64,000 nucleotides of DNA, taken from Smittia aterrima (lineage: Eukaryota > Arthropoda > Insecta > Diptera > Chironomidae). Positions 11,977 through 24,800 of this stretch are shown in pieces. Positions within the stretch are counted from its first letter, which is position 1; each line of letters starts with the position of its first letter. Under the pieces are notes generated by a model. That model saw only the letters and a list, made by a program, of their open reading frames with translations, searched no databases and was not told the DNA's origin. The stretch spans positions 3,472,001 through 3,536,000 of the forward strand of contig CP093831.1 in the NCBI GenBank assembly GCA_033063855.1, in the 5' to 3' direction. Both the position numbers and the translations under genes were made by a program.

Positions 11977-14900
11977 AGTTTATATTTCAACAAAAAAAAG
12001 TTGTTCGTTTGAAGCAAGTAAGAAAAAAGTGTACAAAAAAAAAAGCAAAAAACAATTAAAGTATTTTATACGAATGGCGAAAACAAAAACAATTTCGAGA
12101 GTGGAGACAAACGAAAAGATTGAAAAACAAGTGAGTGTGAAGTCCTCTACCCCGTGCGAATAAAAATAGCCGACATCGCTCTCTGTGTTCCCTTCGTGGA
12201 TCATCGAGAGAAGACAGACGCAAACAACACAGGATAATCTTAAGATTAAACCAAAAGATTTTAGACAAGAATCAACTGTAAGGGTCGTTTTTTGATAACC
12301 GCCGAAGAACTTTTTTTCTCTCGCGTTACGCTTCGAATAAGAGTTTGCTGGTGGTGGCTCAATGATATAAAAATTGCCTTCGTACAAATTAAAAGAAAAA
12401 TAATTATAAATTGAGAGAGATTATCAAAAAAGTGAAAATTTTTGTTTGTCGTGAGAGAAGTGAAGAAGAAAAACAAGAAGAAGCTTTAATTGAATTTTCC
12501 ATTTTCGCGACATTTACGTCGTGCACTGTGAAAGCCGATGAAAAATCTTTATATTTATACTAAGAGAAGAAATTCGACGAAAGCATACCAAGCGTAGAGG
12601 ACGAAAACCATTCTAGACTTAGCGATTAAAGTGGAAGACCACGAAAAAGATTTAATTTTTGATATAAAAGCAGAGAGGAGTCCTCGTATTTCATAAGTTT
12701 TCATTTCCTTCGTTTTTCTCTCGTGGAAAATATCGAAACATTTCAAGCTGCAAAAAGGGAAAGCTCGGTCTTCTCCTCGCATAACACAAACTTTCAATCA
12801 ACAAGAAGAAGATTCAAGGAAAACGAAAAGATATTTTTGTAGTAAGACAAGTGAGCATTCTGCGTGTGCCACCGCCTCCTTAGAAAAAGAACCACCAAGT
12901 AAACAACTGAAACCCCTCAAGACGACACAAATCTTTATACATTTCCCCCCTCGCGACCCATTCTCAACAAAAAAAAAATTAAAAAATTAAAGAAAAATCA
13001 TCGAATTGCGGGAAATCTTTCAATTTTTGAGAGTCGCCTCGAACGTCGCTCATAAGCAAAGCCATTTAAACAATTCCAAAAAGAAAGAAAAAAAGAAATC
13101 TAATTAAATTAGCTCCGACAAAGAAGCCTGACTCACTCTCTATCTCCATCTCTCTCACGAGTTGTGTAGTTGCGTTTGGGTAATAATTGATCTAAAGATA
13201 TCTCCAGACGGGTGCATAATATTTTTAAGGCAAGAATTACAAGCTAAACATAATCAACACTGAAGCTGATAGGAGAAGGACGAAAGCCGAAAACAAAGAA
13301 TCATATTAAATGTTTGATAGTAATTAACTGAAAGTATAATCAAAAAGTGCATAAAAATTCCTATTAATTGTTAAATGAGATTTTTTGTCGATTGCAAGTG
13401 AAACAAGAAAAAACATTTTTCGATTTAAGGAAGAGAGATCTTTGACGTATTTCTGCCTATTGCCTGTGACAGTAAGAAGAAGGAGAAAATAAATTTAACC
13501 ACCACAAGGTTAAGAGTGATCTTTTGAAGCCACGAGACAATTAATGGGAATTCCTTAATATATTTGAAGACGAAAAGAGAAGAAGAAGTTAGTGTTAGTT
13601 ACAATTAGCTGCTAACGATTTAACGACGATAAAAAAAATATTAACGGATCATACAAAAAGAAAAAGAAAAGAGAGAAAAAGTATTTTTTACTCTGGAAAA
13701 TTGTTTGTTGATCTTCTCCTTTAGAAATCTCTGTGAACAGACGATAAGAAATCACAAAATATAGAAAAGAGAACAATTTTCCGTCTCCTTCATTTGTTGC
13801 CAAATGCAATTAGAAGATTAAAATTTTCATTCTCTCTTCGGGATATGTTCGTTTGCTTAAAGAAGACAAGGAAAGAAAGTCACACGTCGCCGACGAAAGC
13901 AAAATAACATTTGTTCATACGAAACCAAATCCTTATATGTCCTTATGAGATAAAATGTTGATGTAATATGGTTGTGATCAGAAAATAATATTTTTAATTG
14001 AGGTAGCGAAGTAAAATATTAATTCTAATTGAAGCAGAAAGCATCGTAAACAATTTTTGATTGCATATTAAGAAAGTAAATTCTAAGGCATAAGCATTAA
14101 GTAGACTCTAAGAGGCAGAAAACAAACCAGATATCGTTAGACATAAAAAACTTTTTTAATCGCTTAAGTTAAGCAAGGTGAACGAGAAATCGCTAATTCT
14201 AAGTCTTCTGAAAATTTGTGTCTAAAGAAAGCCGATTTCAAAGTGAAATTCTATTATCTCGCCTCAGAGCATTACAAAACATAAGTTTTAAAGTCTTTTC
14301 GTTGAAACATTTCTCGTCTCAATTGATTGATATAAGAAGTTACTACGCGTTTAAGTCGATTTAAGAGGTTCCGAACCAACCAAAACCTTTTACAAAACAA
14401 AAAGCCTGTGAAGCGTTTGACTGCTTCGAAAAAAACTTTTGTGTCTCTTTCGTGTGTTAGACTAAAAGAATTTTATTTCTGCAATTTAGTTTAATTCCAA
14501 AAAAGAAAAGAAAATTACAAAATAACATTTTAAGTCCAATTTTTTAGCTTTTACAAAAAGTGCTATCAACTTGCGCTGCTTTTCCGTGTTTCTTAGTCAT
14601 TTGTTTTCTAGTTATTAAAGTTGATTTTGTTTTATTATCTCAATCGTTTTGAGATTGGTGGGAGTCTTAATCTCCTTAGACTTAATACGATAAAGAAATA
14701 TCCAGCCACCAAGCGCCCCCAAAACAAAAGAAAAACTCACAAAGCGAATTTCTTTTTCTTGTTTTTTTCGTGTTTAGGGATTTAAAGAAAACCAATACGA
14801 CTTGATAAAGAGTTCCATTTGCCAATCAAAATCAATCAAAAAAAAAAAGATAAAAAGAGTTTAGTGAAAGGAAAAAAACATTGCATAACGTTTAAGGTGA

Positions 14901-17629
14901 ATTTTCTTGAGACTTGACATACAAAAACACATAACAAAGTAAAACAAAAAGAAGATTAAATTATATCAAAGAAATTTACCATTTTTGCTAATCAAATACA
15001 TTCGAGGAAATCTTAAATTCAATTTTATATTAAAACAAAAAAAAAGTAAATCTTAATCATTCTTATCTCTCGTTGTGCGTAAACCTTAGAAGGAAAACCA
15101 ATTTTTTTTCGTGTGATTCGTTTCAAGAAGAAAAAGTTGTAGAAGCATTGAAAGATTTTTTCTCGTTCTAAGTGGATTGAAAACAATTAAAAGTCTTTAG
15201 CGTTTAAAGAATCTTGCAGTGAAGCCCAATTTTGGTCTTAAAAGAGCGCCCAATTTAGATTTGATAAGCCCAAGAGAATCTGTGATAAAGCTCGATTGAG
15301 ACTCTGTCCCAATAGATTATTTAAGGTGAGGAAGGAAGTGAAAGCTTCACGTGAACGTACACAGACACAAAGCTAATAAAATTTCAAGAAAAAAAAATAT
15401 ATTTTAGGGAGGTTTTACGTGCTAAAAGCTATCACAGCAGATCAACCTAATTGATAAGGAACCAAATATAACGAAAGATCACAACACACACACATACACA
15501 TTACAGTTTACAGTAAAGAATCCAGTCCCTCAGAATAACAAATTTTAAAGCCGATATAATCACTTAAAAGAATTTTGACTAAACAACTGCATACAATAAT
15601 TAATTAAGCAAAGGAGAATCGTAGATTGTTAAGTGAAGGAGAGTTACAAAACCCCGTAATCAAACACATCACACTCTACACATCTGAATCGCTCACCAAT
15701 TCACTTATTCTCTGTTGTGCAACAATTAAGTCACACAAACAAGTCCATAATTAGTGAATTAAGCGAATTACAAGCAAGCATATTCCCACTCGAACGATAC
15801 AAAGTTATCGAATAAATCTTAAGTTAACCCGTTTCACGTCGACTCAACGAAGTTCGACCTCAAGTTTCTCAGAAAAAAAAAACTAAAAATCTTCCTCAAA
15901 ACTTTAATTCTTTAGTGCATAATACAATCACGGTTCAAAGGGACGCTCGCCAAAGCTCGCCCCAAAACTCAATTTCGATTTCTTCTTTATTCAGGAGACT
16001 TCCTCCAAGCCACCAACTTTTCTTTCAATTTTTTGACAAAACAACTGGAAGAAAAAGCAAACATTGATCATCTCGATTTAGATAAAAAGAAATAAAGAGA
16101 GAGACAAAACTTCAATACAGAGATTCTGTGATAATTTTTTTCGAATTAAGGTGAGAAGAAGAAAATTTGTAGTTCTTAAGTGAGAAAGAGAAAAATATTT
16201 AATTCATAAGACAACAAAACCTCTCACGTGAGGCAATAGAGAGTTGACGATAAATATATCAAACATAAAAATACTTTTCCAAAAAAAAAACACAAAACCC
16301 ATTGAAGTTGATTAACATTTAAAGAAAACAAAAAAAAAATCTTGTGCATTCTCTCTCTGTGTGAACACCTAATTAAGACTTACTTTGAAATCATTATCGT
16401 GTTTACTAATTAGATTCCTTTAGACAAGTTCTTGAACGAAAGATTAAAGCTTCCGAGAGGACGAATCAATTTTTTATCGTACGAAAAGAAAAGAAACGAG
16501 TCAAATCAAGATTTTTAATAATTAGAACTGTGAATATTACTTATGCCTAATTGATCCACAGCTAACTATTTAGAAAATCTTAAAGTTTTAAGGGTGAAAA
16601 GAACTTTTTAAATGTGTAATAATTAAAGTTTTAGCGAGTAAAGCATTAAACACATACACACACAACCCAAGAAGAAATTTATATTTGACTTCGATCTTAA
16701 TAGAAAATCTTTCTGAGAGTAGAAGCTTAAAAAGAAAAATTAATTTTAAAGAAGTGAAATTCAAAACAAATACGTCGTTAGTCTGCTTATATCTGTGGTT
16801 TTTGATAAACATAATTGATGCTAAATTATTATTAACTAATTATACTGCAAAAAATATTCTTACAACTGGTGGGTGAAGATTCTATATTTTAGTGAATTAA
16901 GGGATTTCTAGCGTTTTAATAAGAAGAAGATTGCGTCTTAGGTCCAAGGAAGAACTTCTGAAAGCAAGAAAAGAAAACTTTTGTGTATTAAACAAACTAT
17001 GTGTTCCACGAAAACGACTTATTGTTGAATCTTTTTAAAACGAAAAAAAAAGAAGTAAAGGGTGAAAAGTTTTTCTTTTGCGAATCCAAGGATAATTCTT
17101 TCCCTTCACGAAGGAGGTGTAAACTTATTTAAACAAGAAAACATCCATTGCCAGTTGTCAAACAAACCAACAAACAAATATAAAAAGGTGCGAAATTTAA
17201 TCGATCTAAATTAAAATTAATCGACAAAAGATATTTTGTTTTCCTTGTTCGTTTTAGACAAAAATAAAAACAGAAAACAAAGAGAAAAAGGAAAAGTCTC
17301 ATTTGCGGTATTTTCTACCTTTTGCAAACATTGCATAAGCCACACGGTCTCTTATCAAATACGTTTAACTCTTAGTTATAAACAAACATTTGCTTAGGCT
17401 TTCTCTTTTTTCCAAAACTTGATTCTTCTCCTATAAGGAGTCCTTTAATCAATTCTCATTCTTCACAGAGTGTGAGAGTCTAACAAAAGGGTAAAGAAAA
17501 TCTGCAAAGATTAGAATTTAATAAGCAAGAAGAAAAAGGCCACAGCTAGAAATTAAATTAAAGCGTTAGTTTAAAAGTAATATTGATAAGAATAAATAAT
17601 AAATATTAACGAAGAGAATCACATTGCTG
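11977..17629 (+). promoter_or_regulatory. Probable A-rich 5' leader of gawky
   Basis: From 11977 the plus strand becomes strongly A-rich and T-poor (for example around 13600, 14820 and 15480) and stays so up to the gawky start. The change follows a textbook 3' splice site, a long pyrimidine tract ending CATTACAG at 11976. A second good acceptor (TTTCGTGTTTAG) lies at about 14779, and AAGGTGA donors occur near 14895, 15325 and 16150. No long open frame exists. I infer a long 5' untranslated region, perhaps with alternative leader exons. Transcript data would decide. Confidence 0.4.
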
Positions 17630-20600
17630 ATGAAAAAGTTGATGAAATATTCAATTGGTGCTTTTCCAAATATGTCGATGATGATGACGATGTTTAATCA
17701 GTTAAGTGACTTAGTCGTAAGCCAACAACTTGGATTCAGAAATCAGGAACAGAATAATCAAACACAAATGAAGAATAATTTTTCTAAATATTTTGATGTC
17801 CTTTTGATGATGATGCAAACCGATGCACAGAATGATGATGCTAATCCAATAAATGTGTTGATGTTTGTTGCTGAGAAAGTTTTACTAATGATGACGGATA
17901 TTACTGATGACGATTTGCTTAAGATTACTACTGACGACATTGTTGCGACCATCAAAAAGACGACGAACGACATTTCGACGATGATCAGCATGCACATTCC
18001 CCTGCTCAAAACTGGCTACATGTTGATGATCGTCGTCGATCGTCAGTCATTGATGATTAACGAGGATGGTGCTCTCAGTGTCCCAATTGATAATAATTTA
18101 ATGATGATGATGATTAAAAAACAAACACTGATGGCAATATTACACGTAGTTTTTAATACCGCGAATGATTCAAAGTTGATCACGAATGATCACAAGTTGA
18201 AAAAGTTGATGATGACGATTCAGAACAGCAACAATAAGAAGCTTACCAATAATTGTAAAATTGAAATTAACACTGATAACATCAATTTTTCGTATTATTG
18301 TGATGAATATTATGAAATAATATTTAATGTGAGTGTATTTTTATCCCAAAAACTTGACATTACGCAAACTATTGGCAGCGTCGCTTCGGCGATGATGTAC
18401 CAGCTGCAATCTCATTTAATTCAAAGCTTTATTGTTAATGAACATGATGATGATGATGAAAACATTGATGATGATTCTACTACTTCTCAATCCACGAACA
18501 AGTCTGAATACGCTTTTGAGAGAACACTTAATAATTTTAATGACGATGATGATGATGCTATTGTAGCTAGTTCTAAGATGAAAATAATTAGATTTAAGTT
18601 AATGATGATGGAATCTACAACTAAGCTCTTCTCCTTCATGCAGTGTTGGTGTCCTTCTTCAAGCGACGAAATGATGATGACAACAAACGACGACAAGGAT
18701 TTGCCGGTGGAAAGGCAACAGAAGCTGGCAAAAGATGATGCTGGTGACGTTAAATGCATGAGACGTTACGCCCACGACGACGACGACAACAAAAGCAACA
18801 ACGCAAGCTACATGATGATATCAGATGAAATGCAATTAAAATGTCAAAAATCATTGTTACAATCGTTAAAAGAGTCTGATCAACAATCAGGGATTGTATC
18901 CAATAATAGCTGTAATACTATTATTAGAGTAATTAGTTCTAATGATACCGACGAGATGATGAAGATGTTGACTAAAGACGGCGACGACGACAAAGTCAAA
19001 CAAATGATGATGGTGGCTATTGAACACAGCATGAGAAACTTCGCAGCGATGACGACAAACAACAGCAAAGAATTTGCGATGAATCAACATGAAGTTGACG
19101 GTGATCAACCGATGAATATCAGTGAATTAATATTCAGCCATATAAATGATAAGAATGATACATTAATTGTTATTAATGCTGATAATACTGTGAATATTAC
19201 ATGTGATTTCAATTACCTGAATTATAAAATTAAACATAAGATTAATGACCAAATTCATAAGGATAATGCTAGCATTAAGGACACAAGTTGCTACAATAAC
19301 AAGACATCAACAAATGAAGAGGAGGAATCAAAATCAGCCACCAACAACACAAATACATCATCATTAGTTGATAAGCAGAAGACAACATCTCATCATCACG
19401 ACGGAGACGACAATTCTTCTCAAACCTTCGTCAAGGAACCGTCAAGCATGACGAAAATCGATGAGTTGATCGAGTGCCAACGTCGCGAGAGGGAATTGAT
19501 GCGACAGTTTGAGGCCACTGGCAGACGTTTACGCTTATGCGGCGGCGGAGAAGGCTCGCTCAGCGGAGCAAGTGGATGGGGTTCTCCACCCTCAAACACG
19601 GCTGCAAACAATGCAAACGTTAATAACAATAATCCAAATGCCGGACAATGGGGCGCGTCTGCTCAACAAACGCCTCAACAAAACTGGAACCAAGCAGCTC
19701 AACAAGCTGGTGGTCCCGCACCTTCTCAAGTACAGGGTCAACAAAACCCAGTTGCTCCCGGACAACCACAACAAGCAGCTCAAAATCCAAAGCCTTTGAC
19801 TCCGGGTGGACCAGCAAGCGTTGGATGGAATCAACCGCCGCAAGCTCAAATCCCTAACCCAGTTCAACAGCAACAAGTTCCACCTCAAGTGCCTGGAAAT
19901 GGTGGAATTGTTGGAGGAGGAACTTCCGCAGTCGCAGCCAAAAATCAATTGGAACAGTTGAACTCAATGCGTGAAGCTCTGTTTGCTCAAGACGGATGGA
20001 GTTGTCAAAATGTTAATCAAGACACTAACTGGGATGTTCCAGGATCTCCTGAACCTGGCCCTCGCGCCACTGGAGATCCAGCTGCCACTCAATGGAAGAG
20101 TCACACAATCAATAATGGAACTGAATTGTGGGAAGCTAACTTGCGCAATGGTGGTCAACCACCACCTCAGCCTGTTCAAAAGACTCCATGGAATCATACG
20201 CCAACGACTAATATTGGCGGAACATGGGGCGAAGACGATGACGGTGGAGAAAATGCTGGAGTTTGGACTGGAAATCAAAGTCAACAAGCTCCAGGGTGGA
20301 ATCAAGGCGCAGGATCTAACACTGCAGCAGCAAGTGGAGCTTCAATGTGGCCATCAACACCAGGTGAGATACTTAAAAATAATTATTGCTCTTAGTTTTT
20401 ATTAATTTCTTATTATCATTATTTTTAGGTGTTGGTGGAGTTAATGCTAATATTCCGAAGAAAGACAATGAATGGGCAGCTGGAGGTCAAGGAAATGCTT
20501 CCAACTGGGGCGATCCTCGCGATGCAATGCGTCCAAATGTTAATGCCAGTGCAGGTCCCATGGACATTCGCAATATTGACCCACGCGATCCAAGAGCTCC

Positions 20601-23509
20601 TGGCAGCGTCGATATGAGAATGATGGATACTCGTGAACAAATGCAAGGAAATGTTCGCGGTGTCACTGGTCGTTTGAATGGTTCAACTGATATGTGGCAA
20701 CACGGTGGAATGGGAGCTGGTCATGGACAAGTTCCAGGAATGAATAAGATTGTAGGACCCGGAGCAGCAGCTGTTAACAATCCACAATGGCCAGGATCTC
20801 AAGTAGGCGGACCAAAAGACATTGACATGAACAAACCAGGCTGGGGAGATTCTTCCCCACCAGCAGCACGACGTCCAATGGGCGCGGACGATGGTACTTC
20901 TCTCTGGGGATCTCAAGGAGGACGCAATCAAGGCGTTGAATCTAACTGGAACAAAGGAGTTCAAGATCCACGCAACAACTTTGGTCGCAATCCAATTGGT
21001 GCAGGAAATTCTGGCCAAGCTGGCCCAGGCTTCCCTCCAAATCGTTTACCAGGAACAGGCATGAAACCAGAAGGTAAAATTGTTATTTTGATTTCTAAAA
21101 TATAAATTTTAATGAAAATATTCATTTTAAGGTTCAACATGGAGCGGTTTACATCCAGCTGGAGGTGCTCGTAACTCATGGGATGATCCACATACACCAA
21201 ATTGGGAAGACAAGGCTCACTTGGGCTCCGGAGGAATAACTCCATGGAATGAAGGCCCCAACGCTAACCCAATGTGGAATAAGAATAAGCCAACATGGCC
21301 AGACAATGATATTGGCAATGAATGGCCCCAACAGAACAAATTGAGCAATGCATCCAGCGAAATCATTCGTAGCTCAAAGCAATTCCGAATCTTGGTTGAA
21401 AGCGGCTACAAAAAAGATGACGCTGAAATCGCCTTACGCAGCACAAACATGAACATCGATGAAGCGATGGAGTTGTTGTCACAGCAGCAGCAAAGAAATA
21501 ATTCAGGCATTGAACCTTGGCATCATGGCTCAAGCGGCGGTGCCTTTGATCACTCACCATTCCCAGGCAATCGCTATCCAGGACCGCAAACAATGCCATT
21601 CCCACCGAACAATCCAAAATTGCCAAACTCAAACGCTGGACCAGGTGCCAACCTTGGAGGTCTCAACAATTTACCATTGCAAATGAATAAGCATTTACCG
21701 CATCAGGCTGGAACACCAACATTTACTCAACAGGCAGCAGCAGCTAGTCAAAGTGGCGCTGGTGGACAACCGCCATCAGCTCATCACTTGCGCAATTTAG
21801 TACAACAGATTCAAAAGGCTGTACAGGCTGGATATCTGAATCACCAGATTTTGAATCAGCCACTCGCTCCGCAAACACTCCAATTACTCAATTCATTGCT
21901 GAATACTATTCAGCAGTTGCAATACACACAGCAAAGCATTCAACGTAACGGTGGCGTCAACAGTATTCAACTTCAAATGACGATTCAAAAACAAAAGCAG
22001 CAAATTTCCCAATTACAATCTCAAATCGCTCAACAGCAGTCGCTCTACATCAAGAGTCAAGCTGGAAGCGGAGGCGCAGGTCTCGGAGGAAATGACTTTA
22101 TGCGTCAGAATAGCGCAGGAGGCATGGGCGTTGGAGGAAACCACAACGATCCTATTGTGTCACTCGAAAATAATTTGGCCGGATTAGGCCTTAAGCAGGA
22201 ACAAACTCCTTATCCAACCAACACAACTAGTCAACAGTCACGTTTGAATCAATGGAAGTTGCCATCAGCTTTGGATAACAAGGCTGGAGATCCTGTCGAT
22301 TTCTCACGTGCCCCAGGTACAACTGCAAAGCAATCTCTGCCGCCAACGACTCCGACGTCAATCAGCTCGATCGGCATTCATAATGAGGCTGGAACATGGT
22401 CTTCAGGTCGTAACGACTCTGGATGGCCCGACTCGACAATTGAGTCTGATAATAAAGATTGGCCAGCGAGCAATCAATCTCCAGCATTCACTGATCTGGT
22501 TCCCGAATTCCAACCAGGAAAACCATGGAAGGTAAGATTCGAAATTATTCAAATGACTTGTAACGAAAAAACTTAAAATTTCTATTTTTATATTCTTAGG
22601 GAACACAAAAGAACATCGAGGATGATCCTTCAATCACCCCTGGCAGTGTCGCACGTAATACATTGTCCATAAGTGCCGCCAAGGAATCTGACTTGTTCGG
22701 TTCCAGCACCGCTAAAACGTCCCCAACCGAAATTATTTCGTCTTCCACATGGAGCTTTCCATCCAATGCAACGCAACAAAATTTTAATAGCACAAAGTTG
22801 GCGGAAACATCGAAGACCAACAGTTGGTCTGATTCGACTTCGGATTTATGGGCAGCCCCTTCAGCAATTGGTAAAACAACTGCTGGCCCACCACCAGGCT
22901 TGGGAGCTTCAAAGAATGGCAGCACTCCAGCAGTCACGAGTGAAGCCAATGATTGGATCGGATGGAATTCATCAAATTCAACAAGCAGCTCAGGCAATGG
23001 AACTTGGTTCTCGACTTGGTTGTTACTGAAGAATTTGACAGCTCAGATCGATGGCTCGACATTGCGTACTTTGTGCGTCCAGCACGGACCTCTTCAACAT
23101 TTCCATTTGTACTTGAATCACGGCCTCGCCTTGTGCAAGTATAATACACGCGAAGAGGCAAGCAAAGCTCAACTGGCGCTAAATAATTGCGTTCTCAGCA
23201 ATACGACAATTTGTGCTGAGTCCCCGAGCGAGACTGAAGTCAGCAACATCTTACAACACTTGGGCGTTCCTTCTGGATCTCAAGGAGGTAATGGCGGCAA
23301 TGGCAATGGTGCAGCTACCACTGCAAGCTCTAATTCGTCTACATGGCGTCCGCCAAGTCAACAAGGACCAGCAAGAACTGGTTCAGATTCAACATGGGGA
23401 TCTTCTGACTGGCCAACAACTAATTCAGGTGAGATTATAAAATCATTTCTTGCGTCTTCGATCGATATTAACTTTCACCCATTTCACACTTTCAGCCATC
23501 AACTGGTAA
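17630..23509 (+). CDS. gw: GW182/TNRC6 family protein (gawky)
   Basis: Scaffold of the microRNA silencing complex: GW repeats bind Argonaute and the C-terminal part recruits deadenylases, in P-bodies. Exons 17630-20363, 20429-21073, 21132-22531, 22600-23428 and 23496-23509 give 1873 codons in phase. The part from Met 780 (19967, MREALFAQDGW) resembles fly GW182 from its first residue: Asn/Gln-rich sequence with many GW/WG repeats, a UBA domain near 1201-1245, a Q-rich stretch, a PAM2-like segment (DFSRAPGTTAK) near 1510-1530, PEFQPGKPWKG, and an RRM near 1730-1810 (LLLKNLTAQIDGSTLRTLC). Upstream is a ~780-residue extension whose first ~600 residues are rich in Met, Asp and Asn with MMM and DDDD runs; an in-frame TAA at 17600 closes it. 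Met 607 (MTKIDELIECQ) is an alternative start. The last splice gives NSAINW-stop; retaining the intron gives a different tail. Confidence 0.93.
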
Positions 23510-24740
23510 ATTCTTGGCCAAACGATACGCTTCATCAAGCCAATCCACCATGACGAAAGCAAAAAAAAATTGAAAAAAAAAACGTTTGACGATGAAGGAA
23601 ATAATTGCAATATCATTGTAACTTTTAACATCATCATTCGATAACTCACTACATAAACAAGAAAATCCTTTCTTTCTTTGAAAATAGGAAACTTAATTTT
23701 AAGGCGTAAATTGGAAATGCAAAGATTTTTTTTCTTTTTAAATTGTTTTTAAGTGAATTAACTGTTACACAAAAATGAGAAACACTACACAGCAACAACA
23801 AACAAGAAAGCCCTTCTTTACTATTATGTTTAAATGTTAAGAGAAACTGACGAAAGCATGAAAGTTTTAAAACGGTTTTAACTTTATTTTCGTCCTTACA
23901 TCATCAAACAAAAGAAAAAAATATGCAACACAAAAAAAAGAGAAAAACATAATAAAACTAACTTTAATTGTATGAAATTTGCTTTCATATGAAAGACTCG
24001 ATGGTCCGAACCCAGTGTGATGTATCGCACGGCCACCCCTCGTCCTTCCTAAGAATGAAACATTTGATCTTGTGTACTGACGAATAGTTCTCTCGCATCA
24101 AAAACTGAAAAACACTCAAAGAAAAATTAATTCGTTTGCGTATTACGAAAACAAGGAAATTGTGAAAACGAAAAAAAATCCATCATTTTTTGGCGTAGAA
24201 ATAACTTTATGTTCCACGATTTGAAACAAAGCAAAATGTTCAAGCATCATCATGCATTCAAAAAAAAAAGAAAATGAAAACGAAACATAAAATGGGTAAA
24301 AGAAAAAACAACATTTGTGAGCAAATTTTATATTTTTAAGTGACATAAAACATGATTCAAAGTAATAAGATTGATGTACGCAAGCAACAGACTAATGAGA
24401 AAACGTAGAGACAAGAAAACATTTTTTTTTGTGAATTTATTAAGCGACAAACAACGAGACGAATGCACTTGAAGAGATTTTCGGATTTTCAATGTAAAAG
24501 AAAATATTCTTCATTTGTTACGTTCTCGATTTGTGAATGAAAAAAAAATTGTGAGCTTCTTGTTTTTCCGTTGTTCACTAGTGAAAAAGAAAATGCAAAC
24601 ACAATTATTGAAAACAAAAATGGAAAATTGTGTTGAATTAAGAAATTCATTCAAGGAAGAATAAAAAACATTAAGAAAATACCTATTGTAAAAGTCAATG
24701 TATCACATAAAACAATAATAAAAATATTTTGAATTTTGAA
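23510..24740 (+). terminator. 3' untranslated region and poly(A) signal of gawky
   Basis: A-rich sequence without open frames follows the gawky stop. AATAAA at 24717-24722 is the last signal before the opposite-strand TTLL15-like gene, so a 3' UTR of about 1.2 kb is inferred. Confidence 0.55.
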
Positions 24741-24750
24741 AAGAAAATCT

Positions 24751-24756
24751 TTTATT
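24751..24756 (-). terminator. Poly(A) signal AATAAA of the TTLL15-like gene
   Basis: TTTATT on the plus strand, 45 bases past the minus-strand stop. It is only ~30 bases from the gawky signal on the other strand, so the two transcripts probably overlap at their tails. Confidence 0.55.
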
Positions 24757-24800
24757 AACGAGTTAAATATTTCAGCAAAAAAAAACCCTTCAAACCTTCG

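Noticed and set aside
11980..12476. Phe-rich minus-strand frames up to 135 codons
   Set aside because: They are the complement of the A-rich leader zone, low complexity, with no domain.
18440..18560. GAT/ATG strings as a CRISPR-like or satellite array
   Set aside because: Imperfect, coding and phased in one frame; no spacer/repeat structure, and the genome is eukaryotic.
17758..19108. Opposite-strand frames under the gawky extension rich in Ile, Ser and Val
   Set aside because: Complement of GAT/ATG strings; each is far shorter than the sense frame.
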